Assembly (NCBI RefSeq): GCF_018327685.1
Contig: NZ_BNEL01000001.1
Coordinates: 3,596,001 to 3,660,000 of the forward strand
Origin: Streptomyces sp. TS71-3
GTDB taxonomy: Bacteria; Actinomycetota; Actinomycetes; Streptomycetales; Streptomycetaceae
Length of the DNA stretch: 64,000 nt
Direction of reading: 5' to 3'
Every line of letters starts with the position of its first letter. Positions within the stretch are counted from its first letter, which is position 1. Under the pieces are notes generated by a model, which was given only the letters and a program-made list of their open reading frames with translations, was not told the DNA's origin and did no database searches. Below are positions 29,558 through 38,074 of the stretch, in pieces. A program made the position numbers and the translations under genes.

Positions 29558-30799
29558 TCACCTTCCGGAGCTTTCTGCCTGCTGGGCTCTGTGCTTCGTA
29601 CTCGTTGTGGGGCATGCGGCGAGCCGCTCGACGACGAGGCCGCGGTCGACCTCGATGGCGGCCATGTGGTCGGCGCTGACGCCGAGGGAGTCGTAGAGCC
29701 GGCCGAGCGAGGACGCCATCGCGCCGAGCAGGCCCGCCGCGTCGCCCAGGTCGGACCGCTTCACCACGCTGCGCACGCCGACGGTGCCGGCCACCTCCTC
29801 GCTGATCGCGGAGAGCTGCCCGGACTCGAAGGACTCGGAGAAGCCACCGGTCAGGACGACCGTGGCGGGCTCGTAGGCGAGCGCGACGATCGTCACCAGG
29901 TGGGTGAGCGCGTCGTGCACCTCGCCGAGCAGCTCGCGGTACCGCTCGGGTTCGAGGAAGAGGGCCTGTGCGCGGGGCACCTCCACTCCCTTGCTGCGGG
30001 CGTACGCCACGAGGTCGGCGCCGGAGAGCAGGTCGCGCAGCCGCTGCGGGCGGCCCGGCAGCGGCAGCCGGCCGAACTCGCCGAGCAGTCCTGTGCGGCC
30101 GACCAGCACCTGGCCGCCGAGGGAGACCGCGGTACCGAGGCCGGTGCCCATGGCGAGCAGTACCGCCGTGTCGCGGTCCGGCAGCGCCCCGTACTGGAGC
30201 TCCCCGAGCAGGGCGAGGTTGGAGTCGTTGCCGACCACCGTGGGCACCCCGACCAGTCGGGAGACGGTCTGTATGAACTCGGTGCCCTTGATCTGGCCGA
30301 GGTTGTGCGAGTTGACGACGGTGCCGCCGTCGCCGGTCACCACGCCGGGCAGGCCGATGGTGACGGTGTGCAGGGGGACGCCGTCGCCGTGCTCGGCGAC
30401 CAGGTCGCCCACCCGGCCGGCCACCCAGGCCGCCAGCTCCTCGGCCGTGGTGTCGCGCGGGGTGGCGTCCCGGCTCCTGATCAGGGCCCGCCCCAGGGCG
30501 TCTGCGATCACCACGCGGCAGTTGGTGCCGCCCAGGTCGATGCCGCAGACCAGTGCGGAGCGGCCGTTGAACCCGACGGACGTGGACTGCCGCCCGGGAC
30601 CCTCGCGCAGCCGCCGGCCGCCCTCGCGCACGAGGTCGTCGGCCATCAGGTCGTCGACGATCCGGAAGACCGTGGCCCGGCTGAGCCCCGTGCCGGCGAT
30701 CAGTTGCTGGCGGTCCATCTCGGCGCCGGACAGCAGCGCGGACAGCACGGCGCTGCGGTTGGACGCGCGGGGGAGCGGGGAAGACGCGTTACTTGGCAC
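29558..30799 (-). CDS. ROK-family transcriptional regulator of the amino-sugar operon
   Basis: 413 residues from GTG 30799, chosen because AGAGGA lies just upstream; GTG 30811 is an alternative. N-terminal winged HTH (RQQLIAGTGLSRATVFRIVD, about 30-50) followed by a sugar-kinase-like domain: CGIDLGGTNCRVV ATP-type motif and GNDSNLALLGEL. The CxCGxxGC zinc motif normal in ROK proteins is absent: at that place it reads LGEFGRLPLPGRPQRLRDLL. This suggests a regulator-only fold with changed sugar site or stability. First gene of the operon; likely autoregulated through the inverted repeat at 30817-30844. ROK regulators usually sense sugars or sugar phosphates. Confidence 0.9.
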   Translation of the reverse strand: MPSNASSPLPRASNRSAVLSALLSGAEMDRQQLIAGTGLSRATVFRIVDDLMADDLVREGGRRLREGPGRQSTSVGFNGRSALVCGIDLGGTNCRVVIADALGRALIRSRDATPRDTTAEELAAWVAGRVGDLVAEHGDGVPLHTVTIGLPGVVTGDGGTVVNSHNLGQIKGTEFIQTVSRLVGVPTVVGNDSNLALLGELQYGALPDRDTAVLLAMGTGLGTAVSLGGQVLVGRTGLLGEFGRLPLPGRPQRLRDLLSGADLVAYARSKGVEVPRAQALFLEPERYRELLGEVHDALTHLVTIVALAYEPATVVLTGGFSESFESGQLSAISEEVAGTVGVRSVVKRSDLGDAAGLLGAMASSLGRLYDSLGVSADHMAAIEVDRGLVVERLAACPTTSTKHRAQQAESSGR

Positions 30800-30816
30800 A
30801 ATTCCTCTCACGCTGA

Positions 30817-30844
30817 GACTAATTATTGGAGGCATACATTAGTC
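30817..30844. promoter_or_regulatory. Inverted repeat, likely ROK operator
   Basis: GACTAAT (30817-30823) and ATTAGTC (30838-30844) are perfect inverted arms with centres 21 bases apart, two DNA turns. The site is in an AT-rich island, rare in this window, 18 bases before the ROK start. Reading toward the gene, GTGACT and ATTAGT hexamers are 17 bases apart, so the operator may overlap the promoter. Confidence 0.65.
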
Positions 30845-30894
30845 ACGTTGTGTCGAGCTGAACCGCCGCGGAGCGTTACGTTCTGGTAAACCCC

Positions 30895-31075
30895 TGCGCC
30901 CCGATCGGGGCGCGCCCGCATGTGGGGCTTCGCCCCGGCTGCTTCACGGGCGCGCTGTACGTGGGGCTTCCCCCGGGGCTGCCCAGGGGCGCGGAGCCGC
31001 ACATCGACACAGCCCCGCGCCCCTGAGTGGGCCGGGGCGGAGCCCAGCCTGAGGGGCGCGGGGAACTGTGCGACG
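30895..31075. repeat. Intergenic palindromic repeat copy
   Basis: GTGGGGCTTCGCCCCGG near 30921 and a variant near 30960, GGCGCGGAGCCGCACATCG near 30988, CAGCCCCGCGCCCC near 31010 and GGGGCGCGGGGAACTG near 31053 are modules of the shared repeat family. They fill the gap between the ROK gene promoter and the amine oxidase end. Confidence 0.8.
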
Positions 31076-31086
31076 GGTAGGCGCGG

Positions 31087-33108
31087 TCAGTTGCCGCCGT
31101 GGGCGGCGCCGTGTACCTCCAGGGCCGCCCTGACGCCCGATTCGAGGGCGCCCTCGATCCAGGCGGGCTTCAGGGAGGTGTGGTCGCCCGCGAAGTGCAG
31201 CGGGCCCTCGGGGGTGGCGATGTCGGGGAAGACCTCCGTGTGCTGGCCGGGCAGGAGCACGGACGCCTCGCCGTACGCGTACGGGTCGCGCATCCAGCTC
31301 TGGGTCCTGCCGGCGCCGGTGTAGAACACCTCGACGCGCTGGCCGTAGACCTCCTCCAGGCCGCGCAGCGCGTGCGGGTAGCGGGCCTCGTCGTCCAGAC
31401 AGTCCCAGCGCACCGCGTCGTCCGCCCAGCTGTACGCCGCCAGGATCACCCCGCCGGAACTGCCCCGCACCGGATGCGACGGGTGGTACATGAACCGGTT
31501 GGCGTTGTCGCTGACGGAGCCGCCGCCGAAGACGTGCACCGCTTCGGGCTGGTCGCGGGTGACCCACCGCGTCGCCGCGTAGTGCCCGCGCTGCGCCTCA
31601 CTGATGTGGCCACGCGGCACCGAGCCGTGCGCGCCCAGCAGTTGCCCGTCGTCCGGGGTCCTGCCCAGCCGGTAGTCGTCGTACAGGCCCGGGTCGATGG
31701 TGGCGAGCTCCCGCTTCCAGTCGTCCTCGGTGAACTCCCACCAGCGCCGGCTGAACTCCAGCAGCACCTTGGTGGCCGTGTCGTAGTGCAACTCGATCAG
31801 GGCGCGGCGCTTGGGGTACGACGGGGCCGGGGTGATCTGCACCTGGCGCAGGCCCGAGAAGGGCACCGTGACGATGGCCAGGTCGCCGGTGAACTGCTCG
31901 CGGACCACGTGCCCGTCACGGCCCTCCGAGACGGTGTCGACCCAGACGTGCGGCCCCCGCTCGGAGACGTGGGTGGCGTCGCCGTGGCCGGGGCGGTCCG
32001 GATCCCAGTACTCGATGCGGGTCACCCGCCGGTCGAAGCGCACCTCGCCCCGCACCCGCTCCAGCAGCGCGTCGGCGAACGTGGCGGTGCCGCCCGCGAG
32101 TTCGTAGAACGTGGTGTCCGGGCTGATCAGCGCCGCGTCGAAGAAGCTGTGCAGGAAGGAGAGCGAGAGCCGGGAGGTGAGGTTCTTGACGGTGCCGATC
32201 AGGTCGACGGTGCGGGTGTCGAGTCCGGCGTGCTCGGTGAGGAACCGGAACATCGAGTGGTCGCCGAACTTCTCGACGATCCGGGTCCAGCCCTCCAGGG
32301 CCTCGGCCGGCGGCTTGTCCTTCCGCTTGCCGTCGGGGCCGACCGTGCTGACCTCGTCGCGCACCGGGTCGAGGACGCTGTCGAGGATGGCGCCCGCGGG
32401 CATGTCGAGGTACTTGTCGGGGACGCCGAAGGCGCGGTTCACCGGGCGCGGGTTCCTGGTGTAGTCGGCGCCGCGGACGAGCGTGCCGTTGGCCTGGATC
32501 CAGGCGCGGTCGGTGCGGCGCCCCTGGCCGTCCTCGGCGACCAGCACGAACGGCTGCTTCGTGATGCCGAACTGCTTGATCAGCGCCATCAGCAGGGGGT
32601 GGCTGTCGGGCAGCCGCATCGCGCCCGCCTCCGCGTACTGGCGCGGGTCGGCGAACGGCTGCTCGGCCTGCTCGTGGCCGCCCGTGCGGAAGGTCTTGAT
32701 CCGGCCGCCGGCGCGGTTGCCGTTCGCCTCCAGGACGGTCACGTGGTGGCCCGCCTGCTTCAGCAGGTGCGCCGCGAGCATGCCGGACGGGCCCGCGCCG
32801 AGCACCAGGACGCGCTTCGCGGCGCCGCCGGCGCGCGGCAGGCCCTCCTTGAGTACCCGGAGGTACTCGGGTGTGAGCACCTTCTCGTGCTCGTCCATGA
32901 CAAGGATGGCGCGGGCCACGGCCCGGCTGCGCGCCGGCGCGGCGGCCGTGCGCTGCCCGGGGACTGCCGCCGGGACGTTCGCCGGCGGTGCGGCCGCGGC
33001 CGCCGCCGGGCCGGTCAGCAGTCCGGCGCCGGTGAGGGCGGCGGCCGACGTGGAGAAGGCGCGCCTGCCCATGCTGGTGGACCCCGTGGGGGTCTGAGGG
33101 TTCGTCAC
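31087..33108 (-). CDS. Tat-exported flavin monoamine/L-amino-acid oxidase
   Basis: 673 residues from GTG 33108; ATG 33072 is an alternative start. Twin-arginine signal: [17 protein letters not shown] followed by a hydrophobic run and AAAAAPP. FAD dinucleotide motif [18 protein letters not shown] and the [13 protein letters not shown] extension are at about 97-140. The C-terminal FAD segment [21 protein letters not shown] (shortened here to FAGDHTS...GALES) closes the fold. This pattern is that of secreted L-amino-acid or monoamine oxidases that release H2O2, ammonia and a keto acid. Single gene; a palindrome abuts the start. Confidence 0.9.
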   Translation of the reverse strand: MTNPQTPTGSTSMGRRAFSTSAAALTGAGLLTGPAAAAAAPPANVPAAVPGQRTAAAPARSRAVARAILVMDEHEKVLTPEYLRVLKEGLPRAGGAAKRVLVLGAGPSGMLAAHLLKQAGHHVTVLEANGNRAGGRIKTFRTGGHEQAEQPFADPRQYAEAGAMRLPDSHPLLMALIKQFGITKQPFVLVAEDGQGRRTDRAWIQANGTLVRGADYTRNPRPVNRAFGVPDKYLDMPAGAILDSVLDPVRDEVSTVGPDGKRKDKPPAEALEGWTRIVEKFGDHSMFRFLTEHAGLDTRTVDLIGTVKNLTSRLSLSFLHSFFDAALISPDTTFYELAGGTATFADALLERVRGEVRFDRRVTRIEYWDPDRPGHGDATHVSERGPHVWVDTVSEGRDGHVVREQFTGDLAIVTVPFSGLRQVQITPAPSYPKRRALIELHYDTATKVLLEFSRRWWEFTEDDWKRELATIDPGLYDDYRLGRTPDDGQLLGAHGSVPRGHISEAQRGHYAATRWVTRDQPEAVHVFGGGSVSDNANRFMYHPSHPVRGSSGGVILAAYSWADDAVRWDCLDDEARYPHALRGLEEVYGQRVEVFYTGAGRTQSWMRDPYAYGEASVLLPGQHTEVFPDIATPEGPLHFAGDHTSLKPAWIEGALESGVRAALEVHGAAHGGN

Positions 33109-33109
33109 A

Positions 33110-33124
33110 CTAACAAGTTGTTAG
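33110..33124. promoter_or_regulatory. 15-bp palindrome at the start of the amine oxidase gene
   Basis: CTAACAAGTTGTTAG is a perfect palindrome around a central G, ending one base from the GTG start. Read toward the gene, TATGGT lies about 16 bases from the GTG and is a possible -10, so the palindrome would cover the transcription start. Size and form suit a TetR or MarR-type operator; the regulator is not adjacent. Confidence 0.55.
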
Positions 33125-33658
33125 CACCATAGGACTGTGTGGCATACAAATAAGCCGAGTTGCCCCGCCATCGAATGAATGGCCGTAGGGGAATTGACGG
33201 TCGAGAGCGCGAGGGCTGACGGTCGAGCGTCCGGAAATGGACATCCGAGTGCCGGCGACGGATGTGGCGGAGGAAAAGTACTTAGTTGTCAGGGGGGCGT
33301 GCTCGTCTCCCCGTTCGACGGGCGAACCCTCGCACCCCTGGGTGGAATACCCGTGTTCCTCCTGTGATGGGCGGTGATTACCTGGCGTCACGCGTATTGA
33401 CGTAAGTCAATCGGATGAACTTTCATCGAGTGAGACCGCTTCTCCGCGGTGCACGGCGCAGCACCTTGCATTCCGCACCCGCACTACGCGCGCACTACGC
33501 ACCTGCACTGCCCATCCGCACTACGCCCGCGCCCTTTGCGCGCGCGGTCATATGACGCACCCGCAATTCCGTACCTGCGTTCCGACCCGCATTCGCCCCG
33601 CATCTGCACCCGCTCTCCGTACCTGCATCCTGCGGCGGCTCGACGAGAGGAAGCTGAA
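33125..33658. other. Divergent intergenic region with GCACTACGC repeats
   Basis: The 534-base gap is less GC-rich at 33120-33440 than its surroundings and holds promoters for the amine oxidase (minus) and SGNH hydrolase (plus). From 33475 to 33535 the motif CGCACTACGC recurs three times (about 33480, 33489, 33517) with related GCACCTGCACTG and CGCACCCGCA copies. Short open frames lack support. Confidence 0.5.
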
Positions 33659-34429
33659 GTGCGCAGACGTTTCCGTGTGACTGTCATGTCCATGCTCGGC
33701 GCCCTGGTGGCAGCACTGATGACCGCGATCTTCGCGCTGCCCTCCGGGACGGCGTTCGCGGCGGAGCCCGGCGAGTCCAACGGCGGTGTCCGGATCATGC
33801 CGCTCGGCGACTCCATCACCGACGGCTACACGCCCTACCCCGGCGGCTACCGCGTCAACCTGTGGCAGCGCCTGGCCGCCGGCGGCTACCGGGTGGACTT
33901 CGTCGGCTCGCTGACCAACGGTCCGTCCCAGCTCGGCGACCACGACCACGAGGGCCACTCGGGCTGGCGCATCGACCAGCTCGACGCCAACATCGTCAAC
34001 TGGCTGAACGCCAGCGACCCGCGCACGGTCCTGCTGCACATCGGCACGAACGACATCAACCAGAACCACGACGTCGCGCACGCGCCCGACCGGCTCTCGG
34101 CGCTGATCGACCACATCCTCGCCACCAAGCCCCGCGTCGAGCTCTTCGTCGCGCAGATCATCACGGAGCAGGGCGAGCCGCACGCCTCGATGGTGAACAC
34201 GTACAACGCCGCCATCCCCGGCATCGTCCGGAGCAAGGGCTCGCACGTCCACCTCGTCGACATGCACTCCGCCCTCACGGAGGCGGACCTCGCGGACGGC
34301 GTCCACCCGTCCAAGGCGGGCTACGACAAGATGGCCCCGGTCTGGTACAACGCGATGCGCTCGGTGCCCGGCAGCCTCAAGCCGCTGCCGTCCGCGGCCC
34401 CGTCCGCCGCCCCGGCCGGCGTCAGGTGA
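33659..34429 (+). CDS. Secreted SGNH/GDSL hydrolase
   Basis: 256 residues from GTG 33659, preceded by GAGAGGAAG at 7 bases. Signal peptide RRRFRVTVMSMLGALVAALM... ends near TAFAAEP. Catalytic blocks: MPLGDSITDG (Ser nucleophile), LLHIGTNDINQ (oxyanion/Asn) and DGVHPSKAGY (Asp-His). The close fit to LGDSITDGY and GTND suggests the carbohydrate esterase 3-like branch that deacetylates xylan or similar polymers, though lipase-type esterases look alike. The last 20 residues are Pro/Ala-rich. Monocistronic, ending at a strong terminator. Confidence 0.92.
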   Translation: MRRRFRVTVMSMLGALVAALMTAIFALPSGTAFAAEPGESNGGVRIMPLGDSITDGYTPYPGGYRVNLWQRLAAGGYRVDFVGSLTNGPSQLGDHDHEGHSGWRIDQLDANIVNWLNASDPRTVLLHIGTNDINQNHDVAHAPDRLSALIDHILATKPRVELFVAQIITEQGEPHASMVNTYNAAIPGIVRSKGSHVHLVDMHSALTEADLADGVHPSKAGYDKMAPVWYNAMRSVPGSLKPLPSAAPSAAPAGVR

Positions 34430-34471
34430 CGCCACCCGTGGCGGGCGCCCGGTAACGGCACCCGTTCCCTC

Positions 34472-34504
34472 GCCGGCGGCCGGTCACACCGGCCGGCCGC
34501 CGGC
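34472..34504. terminator. 12-bp stem bidirectional terminator
   Basis: GCCGGCGGCCGG (34472-34483) pairs perfectly with CCGGCCGCCGGC (34493-34504), loop 9. It lies in the 81-base gap between the convergent SGNH hydrolase and small membrane-protein genes and so can serve both. Confidence 0.85.
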
Positions 34505-34510
34505 TCCCGG

Positions 34511-34915
34511 TCAATGGCGCAGGTGGGGGCGGTGCAGGTTGAAGAACGGGCGGCGCGTCTGCGTCGGCGCGTAGGACGTGCTGCCCTCGTGGTGCGGGGT
34601 GCCGGTCTCGGGCAGCCGCCGCGCCATCGCGTCGCGCTCGGCCGTGGCCTGCCGCATGTCGCGTCGGTAGGCGCGGTGCTGGCCCTTGCGGCGGCGCATC
34701 AGCGAGGAGCCGCCCAGCAGCATCGACAGGCCGAGCCCGAAGAGCAGCGTCAGGCAGATGCCGCCGATGAACGCGCCGAGTGTGTTGATCGTGAAGGGCT
34801 GGTTGCCGAGCAGGGTCACCGTGTAGTCCGGGCCGGCGCCTGTGTTGTAGGAGATCAGCAGTCCCGCGAAGGCGGCCGTCCCGGCCACCAGCAGGATACC
34901 CAGCAAGAGCAGCAT
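34511..34915 (-). CDS. Small two-helix membrane protein
   Basis: 134 residues. Helix 1 is LLLLGILLVAGTAAFAGLLI, helix 2 INTLGAFIGGICLTLLFGLG (about 43-67). A basic cytoplasmic tail follows (MRRRKGQHRAYRRDMRQATA) with a helical stretch, then a low-complexity end. ATG 34915 is preceded by GAGGTGAGGAC. The layout resembles LapA-domain or similar small envelope proteins common in Streptomyces; no function can be named. Confidence 0.75.
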   Translation of the reverse strand: MLLLLGILLVAGTAAFAGLLISYNTGAGPDYTVTLLGNQPFTINTLGAFIGGICLTLLFGLGLSMLLGGSSLMRRRKGQHRAYRRDMRQATAERDAMARRLPETGTPHHEGSTSYAPTQTRRPFFNLHRPHLRH

Positions 34916-35088
34916 GTCCTCACCTCATCCTCTGTCCGTACGCACCCCGAGTTACCCCCCGCCGTCCCGGTAAATCGTGACAAGACGGAAAAGCTACTCT
35001 TCGTCGTCATCTGTTCGGAGAGCGTGGGCGTGAGTCCTGCTCGCGGGCCTGCCTGACGGTGCCCCTGACCTGGGCGGTTCCCGGCCGG

Positions 35089-35583
35089 TCAGAAGTGCGT
35101 GGCGATGCCGAACACCCTCCGCAGGTGGGCCATGTCCTGCCGGTCGTGCCCGGCGGGCTCGTAGCCCTGGTGGAAGTGGACCTGCTGGGCCGCGGAGATG
35201 CAGGGCACCCGGACCCCGGCCACGGTTCCGGTGACGAAGCAGCCGGCGGGATAGGAGAACGGGTGCGCGGGGTCGGCGGAGGCCTGGAGCGCGGAGCCGT
35301 CGGCGGCGAAGGCCAGGGGGTGCAGGTCCAGCTCGCGGCCGTCGGGTGCGGCCAGGACGAAGCGGACGGGTCGCCAGTCGGCGGTCTCGGCGAAACCGGC
35401 ACCGCCGAGTGCCGCCAGCACGGCCGGCTCCTGGTCGCCGCGGTGCAGGAGGTCCAGGTCGCGGTGGTCCCGCGTCTGCTCGCCGACCAGGGCGTCGATG
35501 CCCCAGCCTCCGGCGATCCAGACGTCGGCTCCCGCGTCGTGCAGCAGGCCCAGGACGGACAGCACGTGCTCGGCGGTCATCAC
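35089..35583 (-). CDS. Nucleotidyltransferase-fold protein (ANT(2'')/Lnu-like)
   Basis: 164 residues. The motif DVWIAGGWGIDALVGEQTRD followed by HRDLDLLH carries the GG-W and paired Asp metal ligands of small nucleotidyltransferases, in the group that includes aminoglycoside 2''-adenylyltransferase and lincosamide enzymes. Later motifs RELDLHPLAF (third acid), VRVPCISAAQQVHFHQGYEP and HDRQDMAHLRR also fit. An antibiotic-modifying role is possible, but many chromosomal members are uncharacterised. Single gene. Confidence 0.85.
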   Translation of the reverse strand: MMTAEHVLSVLGLLHDAGADVWIAGGWGIDALVGEQTRDHRDLDLLHRGDQEPAVLAALGGAGFAETADWRPVRFVLAAPDGRELDLHPLAFAADGSALQASADPAHPFSYPAGCFVTGTVAGVRVPCISAAQQVHFHQGYEPAGHDRQDMAHLRRVFGIATHF

Positions 35584-35696
35584 GCGAGCAGGCTAGCCGC
35601 CGGGTCCGGGCGGCGCGTGTCCCTTGCGCGGGGAGGGGTGGGGGCGCGGGGCCCGGCGCCCTCCGGCGCGACCGGCGGGGCGGCTGCTCCGACCTG

Positions 35697-35795
35697 CCGG
35701 GCAGCAGGACGGGTCGGGTAGCAGGGCGGCCGGCAGCAAGACGGCCAGCAGCAAGACGGCCGGGCAGTAAGACGGCCGGGCAGCAGGCCGGGCCG
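35697..35795. repeat. Degenerate tandem repeat, about 18-19 bp
   Basis: Four to five copies of a GGCAGCAAGACGGCC-like unit (near 35729, 35748, 35766, 35779) fill the gap between the nucleotidyltransferase promoter side and the amidase end. No coding role is seen. Confidence 0.7.
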
Positions 35796-35813
35796 GACCG
35801 AATCGGCCCGGCC
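35786..35813 (-). terminator. 10-bp stem terminator after the amidase gene
   Basis: GGCCGGGCCG (35786-35795) pairs with CGGCCCGGCC (35804-35813), loop 8, starting 17 bases past the amidase stop on the minus strand. Confidence 0.75.
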
Positions 35814-35829
35814 CGTCCTGTGCGTGCGA

Positions 35830-37734
35830 TCAGCGCGTCGCGGTGACGTCCGCCGAGTCGACCTGTACGTACCGGTGGTTGAACTGGATCGTGTAGTACT
35901 TCTTCGCGCCGGTCACCACCACGCCGTCCTTGGCGAAGAAGTCATCGCTGGGGACGGCCTGCTGGTCGGCGACGTACGCCTGTCCCGCCGGGATCTTGTA
36001 GTTGGCGGCGGTCAGCGGCTTCTGCGTGGACGGCGAGTGCCCGGCCGGGTACTCGGCGGCGTCCGGGTAGGCCGTGCCGTAGACCGGTGCCGCGGTGTCG
36101 CCCGCGGCCTTCACGATGCGCACGCCGTGCGCCGGAAGGGTGTTGCGGCCGCCGGGGTTGTGGATCCACCCCTTCTGGCCGTCGAACCAGATCGCCGTCC
36201 AGTCGCCCTGCTTGCCGGCCACCACGAACTGCTGGCCGTCCTGGACGGTGTCGCTCCAGTCGTTGACCCTGTCCGTGCCCGCCGTGGCGTCCGGGTGCAG
36301 GACGGGGTCGAGCAGCAGCGGCGCGTCGTCGGCCGGAGCGCTGCGCACGAACAGCGAGTTGGACGGTGCCGTGATCTTCGTGCACTCCGGGGTGCCGCCC
36401 GTGGGGTCGTCCTCGGGGCAGACGGTGTAGCTCTGCTCGTTGCCGGCGAACCCGGGGGCGATCGTCACGGCCGAGCCGACCGGGCCGACGCCGTGCCGCC
36501 CGAGATCGGTCGGGGAGCCCACCAGCCGCATGAAACGCGACCAGTCCCAGGCGTAGCCCGGGTCCCAGTGCTGGCCGGCGAGCCCCGAGTCGGACGGCGC
36601 GGGCACGTCGTCGTGGCCGACGATGTGCTGGCGGTCCAGCGGGACGCCGTAGCGCGCGGCGAGGTACTGCACCAGGCGGGCCGTCTGCTTGTACGCGGCG
36701 TCCGTGTACCACTCGGCGCCGCGCGCGGAGAAGCCCTCGTGCTCGATCTGCACCGAGTGGAGGTTGCTCCAGTAGTTGCCGTCGCCGAACGCGACGTCCT
36801 TGTTCGGCACCATCTGCGTGACGGCGCCGTCGGAGGACTGCATCACGTACTGCGCCGAGGAGCCCCCGGGCGTCTGGAAGGTGGTGATGGTGTCGGCGTA
36901 CGACTCCTCCGTGGTGTGGAGGACGATCTCCGTGATCTTGATGCCGTTCGCCGGCCGGTCGGACACCTGGCCGTTGGAGGGGTCGGCCGGCACGAACTGG
37001 CAGTTCACCGTGGCCGGGCACTCCGCCTCGGGCGCCGAGACGTCCTTCAGCTTCAGCCGGTCCACCTGCGCCTCGGAGGGCTGCGCGGACGGGTCGGCCG
37101 ACAGGTGCACGCTCTGGTCGGCCGCCACCTTCCCCTTGCCGCCGGACCTGATGGTGTGGAAGACGTCGTCGGCGAAGCCCTTCGCGGCCTTCTTGTCCGA
37201 CATCTGGCTGTACCTGGCGACCGCGCCGGTCCAGTCGGACGGCTTGCCGCCGACCTTGCCCGCCAGCTGCTTCTGGTAGGAGGCCAGCAGGGCGGCGCCG
37301 CCGCGGATGTTGCTGCCGGTGTCGTGCCGCAGGTCGTCCTCGGAGATCCCGGTGAGGTCCGACGCCTTCTGGAGCGTGTGCGACTGCGGGCGGTCGACGA
37401 CCGCCGCCATGTCCTTGCGGCCCGCGGCGCCCGCGTCACCGGTGGCCAGCATCTGCGGCGTGACGTCGGTGAGGTTCATCAGGCCCCAGCCGCCCCCGGT
37501 GCTGTAGCCCTTGTGCGCCAGCCAGCCCGACTCCTCGTGCGCCACGCCCATCAGCACCGCGAGCGGCACCTGGTACTCCGTGGCCGCCTGCTGGAACTGG
37601 AGCTGGACGTCCTTCTGCTCGTTGTCGCCGGTGGCCTCCGCCAGCGCGGGCAGGTACGCGAACGCCCCCGCCGCCACCGCACCGCTCGCGACGGCCACCG
37701 ACAGCCATCGGAGGGTCTTCTTCCGCCTGTGCAC
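35830..37734 (-). CDS. Secreted N-acetylmuramoyl-L-alanine amidase (Amidase_2)
   Basis: 634 residues from GTG 37734, with AAAGGGA 5 bases upstream. Signal peptide HRRKKTLRWLSVAVASG...AGAFAYLPALAEA. Residues about 45-190 resemble a lytic-transglycosylase-like or helper domain (LMGVAHEESGWLAHKGYSTG, RGGAALLASYQ). The Amidase_2 domain (about 260-435) has zinc ligands in VLHTTEES, VQIEHEGFS and IVGHDDVPAPSDS, cutting the peptide from muramic acid. The C-terminal 190 residues include SH3-like repeats (FVVAGKQGDWTAIWFDGQKG). A secreted cell-wall hydrolase for remodelling. Confidence 0.92.
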   Translation of the reverse strand: MHRRKKTLRWLSVAVASGAVAAGAFAYLPALAEATGDNEQKDVQLQFQQAATEYQVPLAVLMGVAHEESGWLAHKGYSTGGGWGLMNLTDVTPQMLATGDAGAAGRKDMAAVVDRPQSHTLQKASDLTGISEDDLRHDTGSNIRGGAALLASYQKQLAGKVGGKPSDWTGAVARYSQMSDKKAAKGFADDVFHTIRSGGKGKVAADQSVHLSADPSAQPSEAQVDRLKLKDVSAPEAECPATVNCQFVPADPSNGQVSDRPANGIKITEIVLHTTEESYADTITTFQTPGGSSAQYVMQSSDGAVTQMVPNKDVAFGDGNYWSNLHSVQIEHEGFSARGAEWYTDAAYKQTARLVQYLAARYGVPLDRQHIVGHDDVPAPSDSGLAGQHWDPGYAWDWSRFMRLVGSPTDLGRHGVGPVGSAVTIAPGFAGNEQSYTVCPEDDPTGGTPECTKITAPSNSLFVRSAPADDAPLLLDPVLHPDATAGTDRVNDWSDTVQDGQQFVVAGKQGDWTAIWFDGQKGWIHNPGGRNTLPAHGVRIVKAAGDTAAPVYGTAYPDAAEYPAGHSPSTQKPLTAANYKIPAGQAYVADQQAVPSDDFFAKDGVVVTGAKKYYTIQFNHRYVQVDSADVTATR

Positions 37735-38074
37735 TACGTTCCCTTTCACCGCAACCGCACGTCATGCGCTCTCGTCGTGGCAAGGGAGCGGCCCGGTCAA
37801 AGGCCCAGGCCCGGTCAGAGGCCAACAGCGTCCATCCCACCCCGGCGTACGCACCATGGATTCCATCGCGTCAACAGGTACGCTCAGCCGAATTGATATC
37901 AGACGGCCGGTGTCGGTGGCGCGAAGGGCCTGTGGGGATGGTGGACCAGCGGTCCCGACCGTCCGCCTCGTCCGGGTTTGGGGGTCGGTTTCCGGCCGTG
38001 TGTGCGGTCGTGGCGCCGCGGTGTCCAGCGGTGTCCAGCGGTGCTCCGCGTTCCGGCGCCCGTCACGGGCCCGG
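37735..38074. other. Intergenic gap upstream of the amidase
   Basis: 340 bases holding the amidase promoter and the downstream end of the SDR gene. A small direct repeat GGTGTCCAGC (two copies near 38021-38040) is visible. No gene or strong terminator is recognised. Confidence 0.5.

Noticed and set aside
30836..30900. DasR-type operator before the amino-sugar operon
   Set aside because: No ACTGGTCTAGACCACT-like site was seen; the only clear inverted repeat is GACTAAT/ATTAGTC.
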